Below are positions 1-6,073 of a stretch of 9,727 nt of DNA, piece by piece. Every line of letters begins with the position of its first letter. The first letter of the stretch is position 1. The notes under the pieces are model-generated. The model was given only the letters and a program-made list of their open reading frames with translations. It had not been told where the DNA came from and made no database searches. The translations under genes and the position numbers were made by a program. The stretch is from Candidatus Methylomirabilota bacterium (GTDB lineage: Bacteria > Methylomirabilota > Methylomirabilia > Methylomirabilales > Methylomirabilaceae), in assembly GCA_016200385.1 (NCBI GenBank), contig JACQEV010000254.1, forward strand, positions 1 to 9,727, given 5' to 3'.

Positions 1-1095
1 GCCTGCCAAGACGGGACGCAGGCGCTGGAGCCCCGTGTGGGCCGTCGGGCCAGCGAATAGGCAGGCCGCGACGCCCGGCTCAACATAGCAGGCAAGGCCT
101 CGCAGTCGCCCTCCGACGCGCTTACTGCCCCCCACCACGACGGCGATGGCCACCTCGTTGGATGCCAAGAGGTTCCTGACGGCCTCATCGGCCTCCTCTT
201 TGCGATCAAGGGCGACCAAGCGTAGCGACCCGGACGAGGCTGGAGGGGTGAAGGCACGCTGGAGGCCCGTGAACTCCAACTCCCGAAAGAGGGCCTGCAG
301 GGCAGCCGCATCAGGCTCCTGCAGCCTCGACCGTTCGAGGTCCAGCCCCAGAGGAAGATCGGTCCTGATCACGGCCAAACTCCGGCTGAGGCGGGCCTGC
401 TCGACCTGGCTCCTCAAAATCTCCCGGACCTTCGCTGATTTCACTTCGGACATTCGAGCCAGCGTCTCCTCGATGGTCCCAAACTGTTGGATGAGGGTCC
501 TGGCGGTCTTCTCCCCGATCCCGCGCACCCCGGGAATGTTGTCGATCGGATCACCCATCAGCCCCATCACCTCCGCCACCTGACAGGGCGCCACGCCGAA
601 GCGCTCCAGGACCTCTGGCTCCCCATAGACCTTCTCTTTCATCGAATCATAGACCTGTATCGTGGGGCTCACCAGTTGGAGCATGTCCTTATCTGCACTG
701 ACGATGGTCACCCGACGGCCCTCCGCCGCTGCCCGACTCGCCAGCGAGCCGATCAGGTCGTCCGCCTCCTGGCCTGTTTGCATGAGGAGCGGAATCCGCA
801 TCGCCTCCACCACGCGATGGACGTATGGGAGCTGCCGGCTCAGCTCGTCCGGCATCTCGGCGCGATTGGCCTTGTAGTCGGCGAACCGCTCATGCCGTTC
901 GGTCGGCCCAGGCGTATCGAAGACCACGACCAGGGCCTCCGGACGCTTTTCCCTGATGATCTTCAGGAGCATGTTGGTGAACCCGTACACGGCCCCGGTT
1001 GGCAGACCTTTGCTGTTGCTGAGGGGCGGAAGCGCATGGTAGGCCCTAAACAGGTAGGAGCTGCCGTCGATGAGATAGAGCGATTGGCCTGCCAC
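1..1095 (-). CDS. polA: DNA polymerase I, N-terminal part (cut by window edge)
   Basis: The first 365 codons of DNA polymerase I are visible and the frame is open to the window edge. The enzyme fills gaps and removes RNA primers during lagging-strand synthesis and excision repair. Residues 1-290 form the 5'-3' exonuclease domain: an early LIDGSSYLFRAYHA, then VVFDTPGPT, RFADYKANR, GQEADDLIG, VSADKDMLQL and GDPIDNIPGVRGIGEKTA (helix-hairpin-helix region). These carry the family's metal-binding acidic residues. From about residue 295 the 3'-5' exonuclease-like domain begins. It keeps a VEPGVAA stretch (E. coli has IEPGVAA), but where E. coli has FDTET it reads VAIAVVVGG, so the catalytic Asp and Glu appear lost. 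The start is GTG at 1095, chosen because GGAGG lies 7 bp upstream and the conserved N-terminus follows at once. Identity is very secure; the inactive proofreading site is inferred from the visible part only. Confidence 0.96.
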   Translation of the reverse strand, partial: MAGQSLYLIDGSSYLFRAYHALPPLSNSKGLPTGAVYGFTNMLLKIIREKRPEALVVVFDTPGPTERHERFADYKANRAEMPDELSRQLPYVHRVVEAMRIPLLMQTGQEADDLIGSLASRAAAEGRRVTIVSADKDMLQLVSPTIQVYDSMKEKVYGEPEVLERFGVAPCQVAEVMGLMGDPIDNIPGVRGIGEKTARTLIQQFGTIEETLARMSEVKSAKVREILRSQVEQARLSRSLAVIRTDLPLGLDLERSRLQEPDAAALQALFRELEFTGLQRAFTPPASSGSLRLVALDRKEEADEAVRNLLASNEVAIAVVVGGSKRVGGRLRGLACYVEPGVAACLFAGPTAHTGLQRLRPVLAG

Positions 1096-1272
1096 TAGTG
1101 CGCCTCCAATTGATACCAGCTATCGTTGGAGGGCACTGTGCTGGGCCAAGAAACGAGCATAGCAAGGCGCGCCCCCCTGGGCCGACCGAGGCGTACAGTG
1201 TCAGGTACGTCGCAGGGAGTGTCCCGGGGGGCTGCAACGCAGCTAGGAGAAGTTGATTGGGCCAGCATCGGC
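1096..1272 (-). other. rsmE-polA intergenic spacer
   Basis: This 177 bp gap is the longest non-coding stretch in the window. It should hold the end of the heat-shock operon transcript and the polA promoter. On the minus strand a possible extended -10 (TGC-TATGCT, about 1155-1163) is visible, but no matching -35 stands 16-18 bp upstream. A small GCTGC-GTT-GCAGC hairpin near the rsmE side is followed by C residues rather than T, so it is not a convincing intrinsic terminator. A 63-codon open frame overlapping the polA start has no recognisable content and was not called. Confidence 0.4.
1103..1107 (-). promoter_or_regulatory. Shine-Dalgarno of polA
   Basis: On the minus strand GGAGG is followed by 7 bases and then GTG at 1095. 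It is the clearest ribosome binding site in the window and decides the non-ATG start of polA, since no in-frame ATG lies near the conserved N-terminus. Confidence 0.75.
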
Positions 1273-2031
1273 TCAGCTCCCTCTGGACAATCCTAGATCG
1301 CCCAACTCGTACTGGATGACGCCCAACGCCACCAGCGTGGCGGTCTCGGTCCGCAAGGTCCGTCGGCCCAACGACGCAGTGACAAGCCCCCGATCTCCGG
1401 CCAGACTCACCTCGTCCGGTTCCAGGCCACCCTCCGGCCCGACGAGCAGGTGCATGGGCTCGGCATGGACCATGAGCTTCAATGCCTCCCTCACACTCCT
1501 CCTTTGTTCATCTTCCCACAGCGCGATCCCGCGAAGCGCAGCGCCCCGCTCAGCGGCAAAGAAGCCGGTGAAAGGAACCGGGTCGCCGATCGTCGGAACG
1601 ACGGCTCGGCCGCACTGCTCTGCAGCCTCCCGCGCGATGGTTCGCCACCTCGGCAGGCGACCGGAGCCTTTGGACACACTCCGCGCGCAAAGGAGGGGCA
1701 CGATCCTGTAGACTCCAAGCTCGGTCGCCTTCTGGACGATCAGCTCCATCTTCTCGGCCCTCGGCAGACCCTGAAGGAGGGTCAGCCGGAGTGCGGGCTC
1801 CGGCACGGTCGCCCGGATCCCTTTGAGGCGCGCGGTTGCCTCGCCGTCGCCGAGCGTGATCAGTTCGGCCTCATGTTCAGCGCCAGTGCCGTCGAAGACA
1901 GCCAGGGTGTCTCCGAGACGCATTCTCAACACCCGGACGATCTGATGCGTCTGCTCGCTGGAGAAGCGAACCCGGCCGCCCGAGATCTGAGCCGGCTCCA
2001 CGCAGAACCGGTGGAGTGACTTTGGCCGCAT
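1273..2031 (-). CDS. rsmE: 16S rRNA (uracil1498-N3)-methyltransferase
   Basis: RsmE methylates N3 of U1498 of 16S rRNA in the 30S subunit, using SAM. The 252-residue product has the expected layout. An N-terminal PUA-like RNA-binding part begins HRFCVEP. A SPOUT (trefoil-knot) methyltransferase part follows, with QGLPRAEKMELIVQKATELG, LVGPEGG (GPEGG at residues 198-202) and LRTETA (226-231), the SAM-binding signatures of the family. The frame is open further upstream to an ATG at 2124, but those 31 residues are inside prmA and do not resemble the family. The ATG at 2031 puts HRFCVEP at residue 7, as in typical RsmE. Its A is also the last base of the prmA stop (TGATG), implying translational coupling. 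In Bacillus the gene also follows prmA. Confidence 0.95.
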   Translation of the reverse strand: MRPKSLHRFCVEPAQISGGRVRFSSEQTHQIVRVLRMRLGDTLAVFDGTGAEHEAELITLGDGEATARLKGIRATVPEPALRLTLLQGLPRAEKMELIVQKATELGVYRIVPLLCARSVSKGSGRLPRWRTIAREAAEQCGRAVVPTIGDPVPFTGFFAAERGAALRGIALWEDEQRRSVREALKLMVHAEPMHLLVGPEGGLEPDEVSLAGDRGLVTASLGRRTLRTETATLVALGVIQYELGDLGLSRGS

Positions 2032-3110
2032 CAGCGTGCGCCACGAGGAGACGCCGCGGCTCGGCGAAACATCAGACCAACCCATTCGCGGCCTCGCCGC
2101 ACCCGTTCCACAACCAGGCCGCATCCTCGGAACGTCTCCGCCACTTTCCGCTCCTGATGCCTCAGGATCCCCGACGCGATCAGTCGGCCCCTGGACCGCA
2201 ATACCCGCGTGAGGCGGGGGGCCAGGCTGATGAGCTGTTCGGCCGTCAGGTTGGCAAGGACCACGTCATATGTCCGTCTGCCAGCCGCCTCGAGCGAACC
2301 GTGCTTCACGATGATCCGGCCGTCCCCTCCGTTGCGTCTGATGTTCTCCCAGGCAGTCCGACAGGCCACTTCGTCGGTGTCCAGGGCGAGGACTCTCCCC
2401 GCACCGAATCGGAGCGCGGCAATCGCCAGCAGCCCAGAGCCCGTCCCGAGGTCCAGCACCGTAGGACGACGGTTCATAGTTCGTAGTTCATAGTTCGTAG
2501 TTTTCAGATTACGGCCCGATAGGTCAGGGCTATGAACTCTGAACCCTGAACTACGGACTCTGAACTGCTCGAACGCCTCTTCGAGCAGCTCAAGGCACAT
2601 CCTTGTCGTGGCATGCTGCCCGGTACCAAAGGCCATTCCAGGGTCAAGCTCCACTATGATGTCACCCTCCTTCACGGGAGTGCGCTCCCAGGAAGGTTGA
2701 ATCACCAGGCTCTTCCCGATCCGCACCGGTCGAAAGAACTCCTTCCACCGGACGGCCCAACCGCGATCGGATACGCGCCGGGTGCGGACCTTCGCGGGAC
2801 CGGGGTCACAGCCACATGAGCGGAGGGAGGTCAGATATCTTCTTACACGCGCGAGATGAGCCCGAAGGGCAGGATCGTCTGGAAGGTGCGTGCGGAGGCG
2901 AGGCCATGCCCCTTCCGTGACGGCTATCGCCGTGGCTCCCGATTCGAAGAGCAGTGTGGAAACGAGATCGGCGGCGGCTGGAGAGGTTGTGACGGTGACC
3001 TCGACGTAGGGAGATTCGTCACGTCCGGCTGAGCCAGTGCGCGGAGGCCCCGTCGAGTCCCTCCGATGCTCGGGGGAGAGGTCAGCCGAAGAGGCTCTTG
3101 ACCTTCTCAA
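2031..3110 (-). CDS. prmA: Ribosomal protein L11 methyltransferase with in-frame repeat insertion
   Basis: PrmA trimethylates ribosomal protein L11 using SAM. The N-terminal L11-recognition part is seen as YVEVTVTTSP and LLFESGATAIAV, followed by WAVRWKEFFRPVRIGKSLVI, VELDPGMAFGTGQHATTRMC, SAM motif I VLDLGTGSG (residues 218-226), the acidic LALDTDE loop and DVVLANLTAEQ. Between CLELLEE and motif I there are 39 residues, whereas E. coli PrmA has about ten. The excess (about 182-213) is encoded by a heptameric inverted repeat at 2473-2567, so the enzyme carries an extra loop. The start is uncertain. The only in-frame start codon is TTG at 3110, overlapping dnaJ by 29 bp; it lacks a clear ribosome binding site and gives about 33 residues before the conserved N-terminus. 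A non-standard start nearer YVEV is possible. The stop overlaps the rsmE start by one base. Confidence 0.93.
   Translation of the reverse strand: MRRSRASSADLSPEHRRDSTGPPRTGSAGRDESPYVEVTVTTSPAAADLVSTLLFESGATAIAVTEGAWPRLRTHLPDDPALRAHLARVRRYLTSLRSCGCDPGPAKVRTRRVSDRGWAVRWKEFFRPVRIGKSLVIQPSWERTPVKEGDIIVELDPGMAFGTGQHATTRMCLELLEEAFEQFRVRSSGFRVHSPDLSGRNLKTTNYELRTMNRRPTVLDLGTGSGLLAIAALRFGAGRVLALDTDEVACRTAWENIRRNGGDGRIIVKHGSLEAAGRRTYDVVLANLTAEQLISLAPRLTRVLRSRGRLIASGILRHQERKVAETFRGCGLVVERVRRGREWVGLMFRRAAASPRGAR
2473..2567. repeat. Heptameric inverted repeat, copy inside prmA
   Basis: The left arm on the plus strand is five tandem heptamers (2473-2507): TTCATAG, TTCGTAG, TTCATAG, TTCGTAG, TTTTCAG. After a 25 bp spacer the right arm is five heptamers (2533-2567): TGAACTC, TGAACCC, TGAACTA, CGGACTC, TGAACTG. 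The arms are imperfect reverse complements, so the RNA could fold into a long hairpin. On the prmA strand the element is read through in frame, giving FRVRSSGFRVHS from one arm and NYELRTMN from the other. It is the most diverged of the three copies in this window. Confidence 0.85.
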
Positions 3111-4173
3111 AGAAGCTTTTGACCAGAGGGCTGCCGTCTCCGTTTTCGAGCTCGGCGTAGGCTTCGAGCAATTCGCGCTGCTTCACGGTGAGCCTCGTAG
3201 GCACCTCGACTACGATCCTGACCACGAGGTCGCCGCGGCCATGGCCACGTAAGCTGGGCACCCCCTTCCCGCGCAGCCGGAACTCGGAGCCGGACTGGGT
3301 CCCGGGTGGGATCTTGAAATTGACCATTCCGGACAAGGTCGGAATCTCCAACTCGGCGCCCATGGCGGCCTGGACAAAGCTGACAGGAACCTCACAGTAG
3401 AGGTCGTCGCCATGTCGTGAAAAGAGCGGGTGTTCCTGAACCGAAATGACGACGTACAGATCGCCGCGATCGCCCCAGCGGAGACCTGCCTCTCCCTCGC
3501 CGGTCAGCTTCAATCGAGTCCCGGTCTCCACGCCCGCCGGGATCTTCAGCGTGAGCGATCGGTCGGTCCGGGACCGCCCCGTGCCCCGGCAATCCCGGCA
3601 CAGATGCTCGATGACTCGTCCCTCGCCTCGGCAGGCCGAGCAGGTTTGGCTGATAGTGAGAAACCCCTGCGAATATCGGACCTGGCCGCTCCCTCTGCAG
3701 GAACGGCAGGTGGTGGGAGATGTCCCCGACTTCGCGCCCGTCCCTTTACAGGGAGTGCAGGGCTCCAGCCGTGGGATGGTGATCTCCTTCTCCACCCCGA
3801 GCACCGCTTCCTCAAGGCTGATCTCGAGGTTGTAGCGGAGATCGGCACCGCGGGAGGTAGGCCGGCGAGCAGACCCTCCGAAAAATCCCTCGAAGAGATC
3901 CTCGAAGACGGAGCCGAACCCGACATCTCCAAATCCCCCGAAGCCTGCCCCTTCGCCGACAACACCGAACCGGTCGTAGGTTGCCCGCTTCTCCGGATTG
4001 CTCAGGATCTCATAGGCCTCTGTTGCCTCCTTAAACCGCTCTTCTGATCCCCTATCCCCGGGGTTCTTGTCGGGGTGATGTTTATGGGCCAACCGACGGT
4101 AGGCCCGTTTGATCTCCTCGGAACCGGCGTCCCGGTCCACCCCAAGGATCTCGTAGTAGTCGCGTTTGTTCAT
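3082..4173 (-). CDS. dnaJ: Chaperone protein DnaJ (Hsp40)
   Basis: DnaJ delivers unfolded substrates to DnaK and stimulates its ATPase. The 363-residue product has the complete type I architecture. The J domain covers residues 1-70, with DYYEILGV and the HPD motif at 33-35. A Gly/Phe-rich stretch runs about 73-100. The zinc-finger region has four CxxCxGxG repeats with cysteines at 139/142, 156/159, 178/181 and 192/195. Two C-terminal substrate-binding beta domains follow, including GDLYVVISVQEHPLFSRHGDDL and GKGVPSLRG-type sequence. The start ATG at 4173 overlaps the grpE stop in ATGA, indicating coupled translation; only a weak GAG lies upstream, so coupling probably matters. The ATG is 10 bp from the end of the repeat that forms the grpE tail. 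The usual neighbour dnaK is not here. Confidence 0.98.
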   Translation of the reverse strand: MNKRDYYEILGVDRDAGSEEIKRAYRRLAHKHHPDKNPGDRGSEERFKEATEAYEILSNPEKRATYDRFGVVGEGAGFGGFGDVGFGSVFEDLFEGFFGGSARRPTSRGADLRYNLEISLEEAVLGVEKEITIPRLEPCTPCKGTGAKSGTSPTTCRSCRGSGQVRYSQGFLTISQTCSACRGEGRVIEHLCRDCRGTGRSRTDRSLTLKIPAGVETGTRLKLTGEGEAGLRWGDRGDLYVVISVQEHPLFSRHGDDLYCEVPVSFVQAAMGAELEIPTLSGMVNFKIPPGTQSGSEFRLRGKGVPSLRGHGRGDLVVRIVVEVPTRLTVKQRELLEAYAELENGDGSPLVKSFFEKVKSLFG

Positions 4174-4811
4174 TGCTCAGATGTTTCGGGTTTCGAGTTT
4201 CGGGTTTCGAGTTCATTCTCCTCAGAACCAGGAACTCGAAACTCAGAACTCGAAACTCTCTTTTTGGATACCTTGACCATCGTCGGTCGCAGGAGACGCC
4301 CTTCAAGCAGATATCCTTTCTGAACCTCTTCCACCACGAGGTTATCCCGGCCATCAATGGACTCCACCTGGGCCACGGCCTGATGGAGGTTCGGATCGAA
4401 CTCCTGCTCGAGCGCTTCGATGGCCTTTACCCCGGCCTTCTCCAAGGTGGTCTGAAAAAGCCGACAAATGATATCGAGTCCTTCAGCGACACCCTGTGCG
4501 TCCCGTCCCGATTTAGCCGTGGCGACGGCACGCTCCAAGTTGTCCAGGATGGGCAGGAATCCCAGAATCAGAGCCTCATTGGCGAACTTCATGAACTCGC
4601 TTCGCTCGCGCGCCATTCGTTTCTTATAATTCTCGAACTCGGCGTGGAGGCGCAACAGCCGATCGTTGAGGGCCTCCACTTCGGCAGTCTTCTCCTTCAG
4701 GTCAGACTGCAGCCGGCCGACCGCCGCCTCCACCTCAGTGGCCGTGGAGACAGGAGTACCCTCGACCTCTTCCGGTGTCGTTGTTTTGGCTTCTTCGCGT
4801 GACTGCTCCAT
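4170..4811 (-). CDS. grpE: Nucleotide exchange factor GrpE with repeat-derived C-terminal tail
   Basis: GrpE releases ADP from DnaK and so resets the DnaK-DnaJ chaperone cycle. Residues 1-30 are acidic and variable. About 30-80 is a long coiled-coil helix (SDLKEKTAEVEALNDRLLRL, then AEFENYKKRM). It is followed by FLPILDNLERA and the C-terminal beta domain with LEQEFDPNLHQAV, VVEEVQKGYLLEGRLLRPTMVKVSKK. Family members normally end at or just after VKVSK. Here residues 186-213 are an additional tail encoded by the heptameric repeat at 4184-4258, which also brings the reading frame to its stop. The ATG at 4811 fits the family length. GTGGAG lies 11 bp upstream, a rather long spacing. An 84 bp gap with a stem-loop separates it from hrcA; the stop overlaps the dnaJ start. 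Confidence 0.97.
   Translation of the reverse strand: MEQSREEAKTTTPEEVEGTPVSTATEVEAAVGRLQSDLKEKTAEVEALNDRLLRLHAEFENYKKRMARERSEFMKFANEALILGFLPILDNLERAVATAKSGRDAQGVAEGLDIICRLFQTTLEKAGVKAIEALEQEFDPNLHQAVAQVESIDGRDNLVVEEVQKGYLLEGRLLRPTMVKVSKKRVSSSEFRVPGSEENELETRNSKPETSEQ
4184..4258. repeat. Heptameric inverted repeat, copy at grpE 3' end
   Basis: The left arm on the plus strand is four tandem heptamers alternating TTTCGGG and TTTCGAG (4184-4211). After a 12 bp spacer the right arm is AGAACCA, GGAACTC, GAAACTC, AGAACTC, GAAACTC (4224-4258). The arms are imperfect reverse complements. On the grpE strand it is read as SSSEFRV from the first arm and ELETRNSKPET from the second, ending just before the stop codon that overlaps the dnaJ ATG. 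The element thus occupies the grpE-dnaJ junction, where dnaK lies in many genomes. Confidence 0.9.
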
Positions 4812-4840
4812 CGTTCGGTCAACTCCACTTCCCCCAGCAA

Positions 4841-4884
4841 CAGAGAAAACATCGCCCCGCGACGACCGACGGAGCGAGGCGATG
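4841..4884 (-). terminator. Stem-loop with T tract between hrcA and grpE (attenuator or processing site)
   Basis: On the minus strand CATCGCC (4884-4878) is perfectly complementary to GGCGATG (4856-4850). A T-G wobble and a further CGC/GCG pair extend the stem to 11 bp around a 13 nt loop. TTTTCTCTG follows directly. This has the form of a weak intrinsic terminator, but it lies inside what should be one operon, so partial attenuation or an RNA processing/stability element is more likely than full termination. In Bacillus subtilis the hrcA-grpE junction of the dnaK operon transcript is known to be processed, which makes the location suggestive. The structure is seen; its role is inferred. Confidence 0.5.
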
Positions 4885-4895
4885 CTAAGACCCGG

Positions 4896-5939
4896 TCAGG
4901 CATCCGCCTCTGTGAGGATGTTGCTCAGGAGCCTGGCCGTGAAATCGACCAGTGCGACCATCCGGTCATAGGCGATCCGTTTCGGCCCCACGATACCGAG
5001 AACGCCAAGAACATGATCCCCACTCTTGTACGGTGACGCGATCAGACTGAGTTCCCGCATCTCCCTGATCTCGCTCTCGCGGCCGATGATAACCCTTAAT
5101 CCCCCCTGGGCCAGGCATTCATCGAGGATCTTGACCAGCTTCGACTTTTCTTCGAAGGCCCCGAAGATCTCCTTCATCTTCTTCACGTCGGCAAACTCAG
5201 GCTGGTGCGCGATGTTGGCCGCCCCCCCGATGTACACGTGCCCCTCCTCACCTTCCAGCGTCTTGTTGCTGAGTTCCAGGGCGCGGCGCATCAACTCATT
5301 GAACTCGTCACGCTCCTCCGCCATCCTGGCGACGATCCTATTCCTGACCTCCTGGAGGGTCACCCCGGCTAACACGGTATTGAGGTAGCGGGAGATCCGA
5401 TCCAGCTCGGGCTGATCGACCACCTCGTCAAGCACAATGACCTTCTGCTGAACAAGTCCGGAATCCGCCACCAGGACCACCAAGATCCGCTCCCGATGAA
5501 GGTGAACGAAGTCGATGCGCCGCCAGGTGCTCTGAGTAAGCTTTGGCGCCAGAACCACGGCAGCGTATCGGGACAGATGGGAGAGGATTCGGGTGGTTTC
5601 CTGCATGAGTTCCTCGGCTTGGCCCGAGCTCGGTCGGATCCCCTGCTCGATTCGGCTTTCCTCTACCTTTGACAGCCTGGGCTGGTGCATGAGGGTATCG
5701 ACGTAGAAGCGATAGCCCAAGTCTGTTGGCACCCTGCCTGCTGAAGTGTGTGGTTGGGAGAGGTAGCCGATCTCTTCCAGATCGGCCATCACGTTGCGGA
5801 TGGTCGCGGCACTGAGGTAGCTTAGATGGCGTCTGGAGACGCTCCGAGACCCCACCGGTTCCCCGGAAGTGATGTAGTCGTGAATCACCGCCTTGAGGAT
5901 CTGACGCTGCCTCAAGCTGAGCTCATGCGTGTGCATCAT
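4896..5939 (-). CDS. hrcA: Heat-inducible transcription repressor HrcA
   Basis: HrcA represses class I heat-shock genes by binding CIRCE operators; GroEL normally assists it, so sequestration of GroEL by unfolded protein relieves repression. The 347-residue product has the N-terminal winged-helix DNA-binding domain (about 5-75), with ILKAVIHDYITSGEPVGSR, SAATIRNVMADLEEIGYL and the highly conserved HTSAGRVPTDLGYRFYVD. The GAF-like dimerisation region with an inserted domain follows (VLDEVVDQPELDRISRYLN, VYIGGAANI, VRVIIG-type segments), ending in GVLGIVGPKRIAYDRMVALVDFTARLLS. A perfect CIRCE lies upstream, so autoregulation is expected. Two ATGs are adjacent (5939 and 5936) behind GGGGTGAGGAG; the second has the better spacing, and the difference is one residue. 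It heads hrcA-grpE-dnaJ. Confidence 0.98.
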   Translation of the reverse strand: MMHTHELSLRQRQILKAVIHDYITSGEPVGSRSVSRRHLSYLSAATIRNVMADLEEIGYLSQPHTSAGRVPTDLGYRFYVDTLMHQPRLSKVEESRIEQGIRPSSGQAEELMQETTRILSHLSRYAAVVLAPKLTQSTWRRIDFVHLHRERILVVLVADSGLVQQKVIVLDEVVDQPELDRISRYLNTVLAGVTLQEVRNRIVARMAEERDEFNELMRRALELSNKTLEGEEGHVYIGGAANIAHQPEFADVKKMKEIFGAFEEKSKLVKILDECLAQGGLRVIIGRESEIREMRELSLIASPYKSGDHVLGVLGIVGPKRIAYDRMVALVDFTARLLSNILTEADA

Positions 5940-5940
5940 C

Positions 5941-5950
5941 TCCTCACCCC
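5941..5950 (-). promoter_or_regulatory. Shine-Dalgarno of hrcA
   Basis: GGGGTGAGGA on the minus strand abuts the hrcA start region. Its GGTGA and GAGGAG parts can both pair with the 16S rRNA end. The purine run almost touches the first ATG (5939), so the second ATG (5936) may be the one actually used. Confidence 0.6.
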
Positions 5951-5976
5951 TTGATGGTTCCCCTCACTGTCAGGAT

Positions 5977-6003
5977 TTAGCACTCTCATTCGAAGAGTGC
6001 TAA
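5977..6003 (-). promoter_or_regulatory. CIRCE operator (HrcA binding site)
   Basis: This is a perfect inverted repeat TTAGCACTC-N9-GAGTGCTAA, identical to the established CIRCE consensus. It lies 37 bp upstream of the hrcA start and immediately downstream of the promoter -10, overlapping or adjoining the expected transcription start. HrcA bound here would block initiation, and the hairpin would also be in the 5' leader of the mRNA. It shows that the hrcA-grpE-dnaJ operon is class I heat-shock controlled. Confidence 0.97.
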
Positions 6004-6014
6004 AGTCGCAAAAA

Positions 6015-6043
6015 ATACTAAGAGATATGGCTGTCCTTGTCAA
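6015..6043 (-). promoter_or_regulatory. Sigma70-type promoter of the hrcA operon
   Basis: On the minus strand a perfect -35 TTGACA (6043-6038) is separated by 17 bp from TAGTAT (6020-6015), which matches the -10 consensus at 4 of 6 positions. The predicted transcription start falls near 6005-6010, directly against the CIRCE operator. Such vegetative promoter plus CIRCE pairs are the standard arrangement for HrcA-controlled operons. The promoter lies wholly between the hemW stop and hrcA. Confidence 0.8.
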
Positions 6044-6073
6044 GCGGATTTGCCACCCCTGCAAGCCATTAAA

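Noticed and set aside
487..1098. Plus-strand open frame (203 codons) opposite polA
   Set aside because: The minus strand encodes the conserved PolA 5' nuclease motifs over the same bases; the plus-strand frame is a shadow.
1046..1237. Minus-strand 63-codon frame upstream of and overlapping the polA start
   Set aside because: No recognisable motif, overlaps the well-supported polA start in another frame, and lacks a good ribosome binding site.
1130..1240. polA promoter and rsmE terminator
   Set aside because: A TATGCT extended -10 lacks a matching -35, and the small GCTGC/GCAGC hairpin lacks a T tract; neither is good enough for a firm call.
2031..2124. Upstream start for rsmE at 2124
   Set aside because: The extra 31 residues lie within prmA and are unlike RsmE; the ATG at 2031 gives the normal family N-terminus and a TGATG junction.
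3430..4047. Plus-strand open frame (205 codons) opposite dnaJ
   Set aside because: It mirrors the dnaJ zinc-finger and J-domain coding sequence; no family resemblance or ribosome binding site.
4173..4260. CRISPR-like array
   Set aside because: The units are only 7 bp, directly abutting without unique spacers, and arranged as two inverted arms inside coding sequence.
4881..4889. Second CIRCE half-site upstream of grpE (TTAGCATCG on the minus strand)
   Set aside because: Only the first six bases match and there is no inverted partner at the required spacing.
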